Assembly (NCBI RefSeq): GCF_000759435.1
Contig: NZ_JRJG01000071.1
Coordinates: 1-43,204 of the forward strand
Source of the DNA: Hoeflea sp. BAL378
GTDB lineage: Bacteria > Pseudomonadota > Alphaproteobacteria > Rhizobiales > Rhizobiaceae
DNA: 43,204 nt
Direction of reading: 5' to 3'
The notes below the pieces were generated by a model. The model was not told the origin of the DNA. It saw nothing but the letters and a program-made list of their open reading frames with translations, and searched no databases. This document shows positions 8,262-15,435 of the stretch, piece after piece (the stretch's first letter is position 1; each line of letters opens with the position of its first letter). The position numbers and the translations under genes are program-made.

Positions 8262-8816
8262 ATGTTTAAACGACATGGGGTCGGGACAGTGCGAGCACCA
8301 CAGCACAGGGACGGGGATTGCCCGGCGGCAGCCTATCTGCGCCGGCAGCCGGAGAACCTGGTCGTCAACGGCTACCGCAATTGCGTCGCGGGCCTCGCGC
8401 ACCAGGACATGCGTTATTGGGATGCGGCCCGCACCGCCCATGCCGCGGCGCTCGGCGCCATCGACGGCCAGTACGCACTCGACGTGATGGCCTCGCTGAT
8501 CGGCCAGCTCGGGGTCTGCGCCACCTGTCCGCTCAGGTTCTACAAGCCCGGCACCGGCCATCTGTGCCGCGACGAATGCCTGGTGCTCGGCATGGTCGCC
8601 GGCGCGCAGCATGGCGACGAGGCGATGATGGTGCATTCGGCCAAGCTGCTCTCCTGCTCCGACGCCTGCATCGAGGTCGTCGACCGGGCGAGCGCCTATG
8701 CCGCGGTCCTGCTCGGCCACGGCCACAGGCTCACGCCGATTCCGCTCGGCGCCATCGCCGACATCGACTTCCGCTCGTCCTCGATCCCGGGATCGGGCGG
8801 CGTCTCCCTTCACTGA
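8262..8816 (+). CDS. Cysteine-rich protein of unknown function, first gene of the iron block
   Basis: The 184-residue protein begins at ATG 8262; the frame stays open upstream, but without a better start. It has eight cysteines, six of them clustered as VCATC, LCRDEC and SCSDAC, a pattern that suggests metal or iron-sulfur binding. Three histidines (HQD, HAAA, VHSAK) are nearby. There is no signal peptide or membrane helix, so it is probably cytosolic. It is followed after 31 bp by the first imelysin gene and preceded by an Irr-box candidate, which points to a role in iron handling. I do not recognise its family. No clear ribosome site precedes the ATG, so the start is uncertain. Confidence 0.65.
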   Translation: MFKRHGVGTVRAPQHRDGDCPAAAYLRRQPENLVVNGYRNCVAGLAHQDMRYWDAARTAHAAALGAIDGQYALDVMASLIGQLGVCATCPLRFYKPGTGHLCRDECLVLGMVAGAQHGDEAMMVHSAKLLSCSDACIEVVDRASAYAAVLLGHGHRLTPIPLGAIADIDFRSSSIPGSGGVSLH

Positions 8817-8847
8817 AAATACGCATAAGACAGGAGTACCACGAACC

Positions 8848-10122
8848 ATGAACACCCTCGCGAAACTGATAGGGCTCGGCCTCCTGGCCTCCACGTCGCT
8901 GACGGCGATGGCTCGTGCGGACACCACGCCGGAAGCCGTGATCGAGCACTATGCGGATGTCGCGGAGGCGAAGTTCGCCGATTCGCTCTCGACCGCGAAG
9001 GCGCTCGACGCCGCCATCGAAGCCTTCCTCGAAACCCCGACCGAGGAAAAGCTCGACGCCGCCAAGGCCGCCTGGCTGGCCGCCCGCGTGCCCTACCAGC
9101 AGACCGAGGTCTACCGCTTCGGCAACGCCATCGTCGACGACTGGGAAGGCCGGGTCAACGCCTGGCCGCTCGACGAGGGCCTGATCGATTACGTCGATGC
9201 GAGCTACGGGTCGGAGAGCGACGAGAATTCGCTGTTCACCGCCAATGTCATCGCCAATCCGCAGATCGAGATCAACGGCAAGACGGTCGACGCCGGCAAG
9301 ATCACGCCGGAGCTGATTTCCGGCACCCTGCAGGAAGCCGGCGGCATCGAGGCCAATGTCGCCTCGGGCTATCACGCCATCGAATTCCTGCTCTGGGGCC
9401 AGGACCTCAACGGCAACGGACCCGGCGCGGGCGCCCGTCCCGCCACCGACTACAGCCTTGAAAACTGCACCAATGGCAATTGCGACCGGCGCCGCGACTA
9501 TCTCGCCGCGGCGAGCGACCTCTTGGTCGCCGATCTCGAGGAGATGGCCGCCAACTGGACCGACGGCGGCGCCGCGCGCGCCGCGCTCGAACAGGCCGGC
9601 GTCGCCGGCGGGCTCTCGACCATCCTCACCGGCATGGGGTCGCTGTCCTATGGCGAGCTCGCGGGCGAGCGCATGAAGCTCGGCCTGCTCCTGGGCGATC
9701 CGGAGGAGGAGCATGACTGCTTCTCCGACAACACCCACAATTCCCATCGCTACGATGCGGTCGGCATCCGTTCGGCCTTTACCGGATCCTACACCCGTCC
9801 CGACGGCACGGAACTCAACGGTCCCTCGCTCGCCGAGCTTGTCGGCCAGAAGGACCAGGCGATCGCCAGGGAAGTGTCGGCCGATCTCGACGCCACGGTC
9901 GCGGCCATGGACGCCATGGTCGCCCGCGCCGAGACCACCGAGGCCTATGACCAGATGATCGCCACCGGCAATGAAGAAGGCAACGCCACCGTGCAGGCGG
10001 CGATCGATGGGCTGATCAAGCAGACCCGTTCGATCGAACGCGCCATTGCCGCGCTGGAGCTGGGGACGATCGAGCTCGAAGGCTCCGACAGTCTCGACAG
10101 CCCCGATGCGGTGTTCAAGTAA
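8848..10122 (+). CDS. Imelysin-like periplasmic iron-uptake protein (peptidase M75 family)
   Basis: The 424-residue protein has a Sec signal peptide (KLIGLGLLASTSLTAMARA). It carries the imelysin GxHxxE motif at residues 174-179 (GYHAIE) within GYHAIEFLLWGQDLNG. Members of this family (IrpA, ICMP) are periplasmic or surface iron-regulated proteins thought to bind metal; peptidase activity is doubtful. A Cys-containing NCTNGNCDRRRDY segment and an acidic EEEHDCFSDNTHNSHRY segment, typical of the family, are present. AGGAG lies about 12 bases before the ATG. bfd follows after 11 bp. Context (bfd, bfr, DUF1111, DUF1513, Irr box) strongly supports a role in iron. Confidence 0.88.
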   Translation: MNTLAKLIGLGLLASTSLTAMARADTTPEAVIEHYADVAEAKFADSLSTAKALDAAIEAFLETPTEEKLDAAKAAWLAARVPYQQTEVYRFGNAIVDDWEGRVNAWPLDEGLIDYVDASYGSESDENSLFTANVIANPQIEINGKTVDAGKITPELISGTLQEAGGIEANVASGYHAIEFLLWGQDLNGNGPGAGARPATDYSLENCTNGNCDRRRDYLAAASDLLVADLEEMAANWTDGGAARAALEQAGVAGGLSTILTGMGSLSYGELAGERMKLGLLLGDPEEEHDCFSDNTHNSHRYDAVGIRSAFTGSYTRPDGTELNGPSLAELVGQKDQAIAREVSADLDATVAAMDAMVARAETTEAYDQMIATGNEEGNATVQAAIDGLIKQTRSIERAIAALELGTIELEGSDSLDSPDAVFK

Positions 10123-10133
10123 GAGAAAGCGCC

Positions 10134-10466
10134 ATGATAGTTTGCAGTTGCAACATCGTCACCAGCAAAGAGATCGAGGCCGTCATCCTTGAGTTCCTCA
10201 TGGCTGACGAGTGGCAATTGATCACGCCCGGGCGGGTGTTCCAGGCCATGAGCGCCCGCGGCAAGTGCTGCGGGTGCTTTCCCGGGGTGATCAACATCAT
10301 CGTCGAGACCACCCGCCGCTACCATGAGCTCATGGACAGTCCCGCGCCCAAGGTGGTCGATCTTCTCAACCGCATCGCCGCCCAGCGGACGCGGATCGAG
10401 AGGGCAAAAAAGAACGCAGTTGCAAAAAGGAGTTCCTCTCCCGTGACCGGATACTCTAGAGTGTAG
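10134..10466 (+). CDS. bfd: Bacterioferritin-associated ferredoxin
   Basis: The 110-residue protein carries the Bfd-type [2Fe-2S] ligands Cys4, Cys6, Cys45 and Cys48 (MIVCSCN and KCCGCFP). Bfd binds bacterioferritin and supplies the electron that reduces and releases stored ferric iron. The C-terminal 45 residues (basic, [12 protein letters not shown]) extend beyond the usual Bfd core of about 65-75 residues. It lies between the imelysin gene and bfr; bfr begins 26 bp after its stop. The cytosolic pair can thus be expressed together with uptake proteins. Confidence 0.88.
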   Translation: MIVCSCNIVTSKEIEAVILEFLMADEWQLITPGRVFQAMSARGKCCGCFPGVINIIVETTRRYHELMDSPAPKVVDLLNRIAAQRTRIERAKKNAVAKRSSSPVTGYSRV

Positions 10467-10475
10467 CGCTGTCAC
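10443..10475 (+). promoter_or_regulatory. Nested dyads between bfd and bfr
   Basis: A perfect 10-bp palindrome ACTCTAGAGT (10453-10462) overlaps the end of bfd. It is flanked by GTGAC (10443-10447) and its complement GTCAC (10471-10475). The whole lies just upstream of the bfr ribosome site (AAGGGAAAG). It could be an operator or an mRNA structure tuning bfr relative to bfd. It does not resemble the Irr box. Confidence 0.3.
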
Positions 10476-10492
10476 ACAAGGGAAAGAACACC

Positions 10493-10975
10493 ATGAAAAA
10501 AAGCAAGAAAGTCGTCGAATGCCTGAACGAGGCGTTGTTTCTGGAGCTGGCCGCGGTCAATCAGTACTGGCTGCATTACCGCCTGCTGGAAGACTGGGGC
10601 TTCACCAAGCTCGCGGCCAAGGAGCGTGCCGAAAGCATCGAGGAGATGCAGCACGCCGACAAGCTGATCGAGCGCATCATCTTCCTCGACGGCTTCCCGA
10701 ACCTGCAGAATGTGGCGCCGCTCAGGATCGGCCAGACGCTGAAAGAGGTTCTCGAAGCCGATCTCGCCGGCGAGCAGGATGCCTGGAACGCCTACACCAA
10801 ATCCCGCGACATCTGCGAGCAGGAGGGAGACTACGTCAGCAAGAACCTCTTTGAATCGCTGATTGCCGACGAGGAGGGACACATCGATTTTCTCGAAACC
10901 CAGCTTCAGTTGCTCGGCAACCTCGGCGAACAGCAATACGGTCAGTTGAACGCCTCGTCCGCTGACTCGGAGTGA
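10493..10975 (+). CDS. bfr: Bacterioferritin
   Basis: The 160-residue protein retains all ferroxidase ligands at canonical positions: Glu18, Glu51, His54, Glu94, Glu127 and His130. The heme-ligating Met52 (IEEMQHAD) is also present. It should assemble into the 24-subunit heme-containing cage that oxidises Fe(II) and stores Fe(III) in the cytosol. The start [15 protein letters not shown] follows AAGGGAAAG. It is paired with bfd upstream. A terminator-like hairpin begins 35 bp after its stop, so it may be the last gene of the first iron transcript. Confidence 0.95.
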   Translation: MKKSKKVVECLNEALFLELAAVNQYWLHYRLLEDWGFTKLAAKERAESIEEMQHADKLIERIIFLDGFPNLQNVAPLRIGQTLKEVLEADLAGEQDAWNAYTKSRDICEQEGDYVSKNLFESLIADEEGHIDFLETQLQLLGNLGEQQYGQLNASSADSE

Positions 10976-11010
10976 GCGCAAAGGGAGTGCAATGACTGTC
11001 ACGACACTGT

Positions 11011-11051
11011 CGCCAAGTTGCTTTTTGATAGGCTTGGCGAATTGTTTTTTT
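11011..11051 (+). terminator. Intrinsic terminator-like hairpin after bfr
   Basis: CGCCAAG (11011-11017) pairs perfectly with CTTGGCG (11033-11039) across a 15-nt loop. AATTG and seven T residues (11045-11051) follow. The element lies 35 bp after the bfr stop and before the likely start of the DUF1111 gene. It falls inside a possible longer reading of that gene (from ATG 10992), which argues against that start. It could end the first iron transcript or act as a partial terminator. Confidence 0.6.
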
Positions 11052-11084
11052 GCGCCCACGCGGCTCCGGCCCGTGCGGCGCTTC

Positions 11085-12665
11085 ATGACCGAAAAATTTT
11101 CAGCACCTGCCTTCACGGCGCCCCGTCCGCGCCCGTCCGGAACAGCCTTAATCGCCAGCCTCGCAGTCTGCCTCGGGCTCCTCGCCGGGGCGCCGGCCGC
11201 CGCCGGAGACCTGTCCGATTTGCCGACCGTCCGCGACGACCTGTCCCGGAAGGACCGCGACCGGGTCGGGCGCGTGGTCGCGCCTGCGGTCTCCTTCGCC
11301 GAGCCGGAACAGTTCGAGGCGATGCAGGGCGGCGCCGGCACCTCGACGAAGCTCGTCAACCGCGACGCGCTGTCCCATTTCAATGCCAATCTCACCTTCA
11401 AGGAGGAAGAGACCTTCAAGCTCGGCAACGCCCTGTTCCGCAAGCTGTGGGTGTCTTCGCCCTCCTCGACGCAGGCCTCCGACGGGCTGGGTCCGCTGTT
11501 CAACGCCCGGGCCTGCCAGAGCTGCCACATCAAGGACGGCCGCGGCCACCCGCCGGAAGGTGCCGCGGACGCCACGTCGATGTTCCTGCGGCTGGCGCGT
11601 CCGGCCAGGACCGACGAGGAACGCCAGGCGCTCAAGACCTATCTGGCGGCGTCGCTGCCCGACCCGGTCTACGGCGGACAGCTCCAGGATCTGGCGGTGC
11701 CGGGCCTCAAGGCCGAGGGCCGGATGGTGATCGCGTACCAGGACCTGCCGGTCGACCTTGCCGACGGCACGCGCGTGACACTGCGCAAGCCGAGCTACAG
11801 CGTCGCCGATCTCGGCTTCGGCCCGCTCGATCCGGAGACCACCCTGTCGCCGCGGATGACGCCGCCGATGACCGGCCTGGGACTGGTCGAGGCCATTCAT
11901 CCCGCCGACATCCTGGCCCGCGCCGACCCCGACGACCGGGACGGCGACGGCGTGTCGGGCCGGGCGGCGCTCGCCCGCGATCCCGCCACCGGCCGGATCG
12001 CGCTGGGCCGGTTCGGCTGGAAAGCCCAGAATGCGACGGTAAGGCAGCAGTCGTCCGGGGCATTTTCCGGCGACATCGGCATTTCCACGCCCGACACCCC
12101 GGCCGGCCATGGCGATTGCACCCCGGCCCAGACGTCCTGCATGGACCTGCCCACCGGAGCCCAGGCCGGACTGGGCGACACCGAGGCGCCCGACCCGGTC
12201 ATGGACCTGGTCACCTTCTACGCGCAGAACCTGGCCGTTCCCGCCCGCCGCAATGTGGGTGACAGGGCCGTGCTCGCTGGCAAGGAGCTGTTCTACACGC
12301 TCGGCTGCACCTCCTGCCACACGCCCAAATACGTGACCTCGCGCAAGGCGGAGAACCCGGCGCACCGTTTCCAGCTCATCTGGCCCTATTCGGATTTCCT
12401 GCTGCACGACATGGGCGAGGGACTGGCCGACGGACAAGCGGTGGGCGCGGCCAGCGGCCGCGAATGGCGCACGCCGCCGCTCTGGGGCGCGGGTCTCACG
12501 CAGGTGGTCAACGGCCACACGTTCTACCTCCATGACGGCCGGGCCCGCAATCTGACCGAAGCCATTCTCTGGCATGGCGGCGAGGCCCGGGCCGCGCGCG
12601 ACGGCTTTGCCGGGCTGGACGAGGCCGACCGCGACAATCTCGTCAAATTTCTGGAAAGTCTCTGA
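11085..12665 (+). CDS. Di-heme c-type cytochrome of the DUF1111 ('thiol oxidoreductase-like') family
   Basis: From ATG 11085 the protein has 526 residues with a signal peptide (TALIASLAVCLGLLAGAPAAA). Two heme c sites, CQSCH at 144-148 and CTSCH at 408-412, place it in the MauG/CcP-like DUF1111 family. Such periplasmic proteins are regularly encoded with imelysin and DUF1513 genes in iron-uptake operons, probably for redox handling of iron. An alternative ATG at 10992 has a better AGGGAG site but would put a terminator-like hairpin and unusual T-rich codons inside the gene, so I prefer 11085. Its stop overlaps the next start by one base. Confidence 0.85.
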   Translation: MTEKFSAPAFTAPRPRPSGTALIASLAVCLGLLAGAPAAAGDLSDLPTVRDDLSRKDRDRVGRVVAPAVSFAEPEQFEAMQGGAGTSTKLVNRDALSHFNANLTFKEEETFKLGNALFRKLWVSSPSSTQASDGLGPLFNARACQSCHIKDGRGHPPEGAADATSMFLRLARPARTDEERQALKTYLAASLPDPVYGGQLQDLAVPGLKAEGRMVIAYQDLPVDLADGTRVTLRKPSYSVADLGFGPLDPETTLSPRMTPPMTGLGLVEAIHPADILARADPDDRDGDGVSGRAALARDPATGRIALGRFGWKAQNATVRQQSSGAFSGDIGISTPDTPAGHGDCTPAQTSCMDLPTGAQAGLGDTEAPDPVMDLVTFYAQNLAVPARRNVGDRAVLAGKELFYTLGCTSCHTPKYVTSRKAENPAHRFQLIWPYSDFLLHDMGEGLADGQAVGAASGREWRTPPLWGAGLTQVVNGHTFYLHDGRARNLTEAILWHGGEARAARDGFAGLDEADRDNLVKFLESL

Positions 12666-13765
12666 TGTCCCGTGTCCTGACACTGCTTCTCGCGCTGATG
12701 CTGGTGGGCGCCGCCGGCCCCGCCGGGGCGGAGACCGGCACGCCGCCTTCGATCGAGCCGGTGCTTGAGCGCATGGTCACCGACTACGTTCGCCCCCGTT
12801 ACGCCACGGTCAACCAGGCCGCCGCCGGGCTCGAGGCGGGTTTCGACGCATTGTGCGCCACCCCGTCCGACGAGGCGCTTGCGGCAGCGCGGGAGGGTTT
12901 CCGCGAGGTCGCCGACGCCTGGTCGCGGATCGAATGGCTCCGGCTCGGCGCGGTGATGTCCGACAACCGGCTGGAGCGCATCCTGTTCTTCCCCGACCGC
13001 AAGGGCACCGGCCGGAAGCAGGTGCAGGCCGCCATCGCCACCGAGGACGAAAGCGTCACCGACGCCGCCGCGCTGTCAGGCAAGAGCGTCGCCATGCAGG
13101 GGCTCGGCGCGCTCGAATACATCCTGTTCGGCTCGGGCAGCGAGACACTCGCCACAGGCGGCGACAGCGGCGCCGGCCACCGCTGCCGGTTCGGCCGCGC
13201 GGCGGCGGCCAATATCACCCATGTGTCGGCCGAACTGATGGCCGAATGGGAGGAGGGAAGTCCGTATCTTACGGCCTTCCTGAAGCCCGGACCCGGCAAT
13301 CCGCTGTTTCGCACCGACCAGGAAGCCGTCAGCGTTCTGTTGGGGCAGATGATCCACGGGCTCGAGGCCATCCGCGACACCCGCATCGGCGCCTTTCTCG
13401 ACACCCAGAACCCGGATCGCGACCGGCCCAGATCGGCGCTCTACTGGCGCTCGGACATGACCCTGCCATCGATCAGCGCCGGCGTGTCGGGCCTGGAGGC
13501 GCTGTTTACCCGCAGCGGAATCGAGATCGTCGCCCAAGAGATGGCGCCACGGCTTGCAGACACCATCCGGTTCGAGTTCACCCAGGCGATCCGCACCGCC
13601 GACAGCCTCGACGCCCCGGTCGAGGACCTGCTCGCCGATCCGAAGACGCGCGACAGGCTGGCCTATCTCGCCTACGCGATCCGGATCATCATCGGCCGGC
13701 TCGACCAGGAGTTCGCCCAGGCCGGCGGGCTTGCCGTCGGCTTCTCGTTCGGAGACGGCGATTGA
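12665..13765 (+). CDS. Second imelysin-like protein, lacking the motif histidine
   Basis: The 366-residue protein has a signal peptide (LTLLLALMLVGAAGPAGA). It aligns with the imelysin/M75 family through AWSRIEWLRLGAV and ALEYILFG. Where the canonical proteins have GxHxxE, this one has G146-L-G-A-L-E151, so the histidine is replaced by glycine while the glutamate stays. A subfamily with this divergence is known in imelysin-like proteins. It is a likely periplasmic partner of the DUF1111 cytochrome upstream (1-base overlap) and the DUF1513 protein downstream (4-base overlap). Translational coupling of all three is likely. Confidence 0.85.
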   Translation: MSRVLTLLLALMLVGAAGPAGAETGTPPSIEPVLERMVTDYVRPRYATVNQAAAGLEAGFDALCATPSDEALAAAREGFREVADAWSRIEWLRLGAVMSDNRLERILFFPDRKGTGRKQVQAAIATEDESVTDAAALSGKSVAMQGLGALEYILFGSGSETLATGGDSGAGHRCRFGRAAAANITHVSAELMAEWEEGSPYLTAFLKPGPGNPLFRTDQEAVSVLLGQMIHGLEAIRDTRIGAFLDTQNPDRDRPRSALYWRSDMTLPSISAGVSGLEALFTRSGIEIVAQEMAPRLADTIRFEFTQAIRTADSLDAPVEDLLADPKTRDRLAYLAYAIRIIIGRLDQEFAQAGGLAVGFSFGDGD

Positions 13766-14838
13766 CCCGGATCCTGCTTGAACGGCGCACATTCCTGGCC
13801 GGCGCCGGCCTCGCCTGGCTCTTTGGCCTGACGCCCGCCGGCGCGGAACGGCTGGCCCGGTCGGAGCTCCTGTTCGCCTCGGCCTACATGGACCCGCAGG
13901 GCGCCTATGGCGTGGCCATCCTCGACGATGGAGGCGCGCTCGTTTCGACCCATCTGCTGCCGGGGCGGGGCCACGGCTTTGCCACCTCTGCGGCCGCGCA
14001 ATGGCTGGTGGCGTTTGCCCGGCGTCCGGGAAATTTCGCCGTCGCGCTCAACAAGGCCCGGGCCGCCGAACCGGTGCCGTTCCACACGCCCGGGGACCGG
14101 CACTTCTATGGCCACGGCGCGTTTTCGCCGGACGGCAAGCTGCTCTACGCCGCCGAGAACGCCTTCGACAGCGGCGACGGCGTCATCGGTGTCTACGACG
14201 CCACGAGCGGCTTCAGCCGGATCGGCGAATTCCCCTCGCACGGCATCGGCCCGCACGAGATCGTGCTCATGCCCGACGGCAAGACGCTGTGCGTGGCCAA
14301 TGGCGGCATCCGCACCCATCCCGACCAGGGTCGCGAGAAGCTCAATCTGCCCACCATGGCGCCGTCCATCGCTCTCATCGACACGGCGACGGGATCGCTT
14401 CTGTCCTCGCACGCCCTGCCTGAACAGCTGCACCGGCTGTCCCTGCGCCACATGGCCGTGGATGCCGCAAGCCGGGTCTGGATCGGCGGCCAGTACGAGG
14501 GCGATGTGATGGACGACGTGCCGGTCCTGGCCAGGCTGGACCAGGAACTTGGCCTCGTCTCCGTCGACCTGCCCGGGGATGTCGCAGCAACCTTCGGCAA
14601 ATATGCCGGCTCCGTCGCCATCGGCAATGACGGGGTCACGCTGGCCGTGGCCTCGCCCCAGAGCGGCGTGGTGCTGACGCTCGACACCAGGTCCGGCCGA
14701 CCGCTCGATCTTGAAACCGCGCCCCGCACCTGCGGTATCCAGGCCCGGGCCGACGGCTTCATCAGCTCCAGCGAACTGGGCCGCTTCGGACCCTCCTCCC
14801 ACGCCTGCGCCTGGGACAACCACATCGCCGCGCTCTGA
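13762..14838 (+). CDS. Tat-exported DUF1513 family protein (beta-propeller-like)
   Basis: The gene starts at TTG 13762, overlapping the stop of the imelysin gene, with GGAG seven bases before. The 358-residue product has a twin-arginine signal (ERRTFLAGAGLAWLFGL, RR at 8-9). Repeats such as HGAFSPDGKLLYAAEN, IGPHEIVLMPDGKTLCVANGG and HMAVDAASRVWIGGQYEGD are beta-propeller blades with candidate metal-binding histidines. DUF1513 proteins are the usual fourth member of imelysin iron operons, but their biochemical role is unknown. It ends the iron block. Confidence 0.85.
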   Translation: MTRILLERRTFLAGAGLAWLFGLTPAGAERLARSELLFASAYMDPQGAYGVAILDDGGALVSTHLLPGRGHGFATSAAAQWLVAFARRPGNFAVALNKARAAEPVPFHTPGDRHFYGHGAFSPDGKLLYAAENAFDSGDGVIGVYDATSGFSRIGEFPSHGIGPHEIVLMPDGKTLCVANGGIRTHPDQGREKLNLPTMAPSIALIDTATGSLLSSHALPEQLHRLSLRHMAVDAASRVWIGGQYEGDVMDDVPVLARLDQELGLVSVDLPGDVAATFGKYAGSVAIGNDGVTLAVASPQSGVVLTLDTRSGRPLDLETAPRTCGIQARADGFISSSELGRFGPSSHACAWDNHIAAL

Positions 14839-15435
14839 ACGGGCAGGGCGCCTGGATGGACCTTCGGCGTTGGGCGCACCCGGTCGGGATGCGGGCCTGG
14901 TCGATCGGAATTATGCGAAGTGTGTGACCTGTCAGAAAACCGGCATGTGCCGGATTCGCGCGCCGTGGGACCGCAACAGAATTGAAAAGCTTGCGAGGGT
15001 GGCGGTTGCGATGGCGAGAGCGCCAATTCCTAGAACAATCATTGCTCGAATCCTGGTGACATCATTGTCATCGATGGCCGGGACACTGCCTGACGCAACT
15101 TGTGCGAAACTGGCGCAGGCGATGCGCGGGTTATCCCCAACAACTGATTAACACTAGCCCTGCGGCGTTAACCTTCAGGCAAGGATTAGCACGTAAAAAT
15201 CTGCTCAATCGTCGGATTGTGAAGGCTTCGGTAGTCCGCCCTCGCAAAGGCATGAAGCCGCTTCGCCGTACCGGAGTCAGTCCGGATCCAAAAAATTCCA
15301 TGAGCCAGGCAGCGCTGCGCAATCGTGTCCCGTCATCTCAGCGTGGCGGCCGCGCAAATCGCACGGGGACGATTTCGGTACAAGCCAGGTTTGAATGCAG
15401 ATGCGCGGCCGGGGGCCGCCGATTGGGGTGATGGC
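14839..15435. other. Intergenic region between iron block and che operon
   Basis: These 597 bases hold no convincing gene; the open frames here have non-coding codon usage. The middle part is less GC-rich and contains two TTAAC elements (about 15149-15172). The shared motility motif follows at 15174-15195, so the che promoter is probably here. A 5-bp stem (CCGGC-ATGT-GCCGG, 14940-14953) lacks a T-run on the plus strand. Confidence 0.5.
15174..15195 (+). promoter_or_regulatory. Shared motility motif, copy 1 (upstream of che operon)
   Basis: TTCAGGCAAG, eight bases, CGTA. It matches the consensus TTCRCRCAAG-N8-CSTA derived from four other motility upstream regions, with one mismatch. It lies 240 bases before the chosen start of the chemoreceptor gene, just after a TTAACC element. 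Confidence 0.45.

Noticed and set aside
10992-11084. N-terminal extension of the DUF1111 gene from ATG 10992
   Set aside because: It contains a terminator-like hairpin and T-run, and the signal peptide fits the ATG at 11085; kept as an open alternative.
14940-14953. CCGGC-ATGT-GCCGG hairpin after the iron block
   Set aside because: The stem is short and followed by T residues only on the minus strand, where no gene ends.
14711-15151. 146-codon plus-strand open frame at the end of the DUF1513 gene
   Set aside because: It overlaps the DUF1513 gene in another frame and lacks a ribosome site and familiar motifs.
15325-15435. N-terminal extension of the chemoreceptor from GTG 15325
   Set aside because: Third codon positions are much less GC-rich than in the gene, and no ribosome site precedes it.
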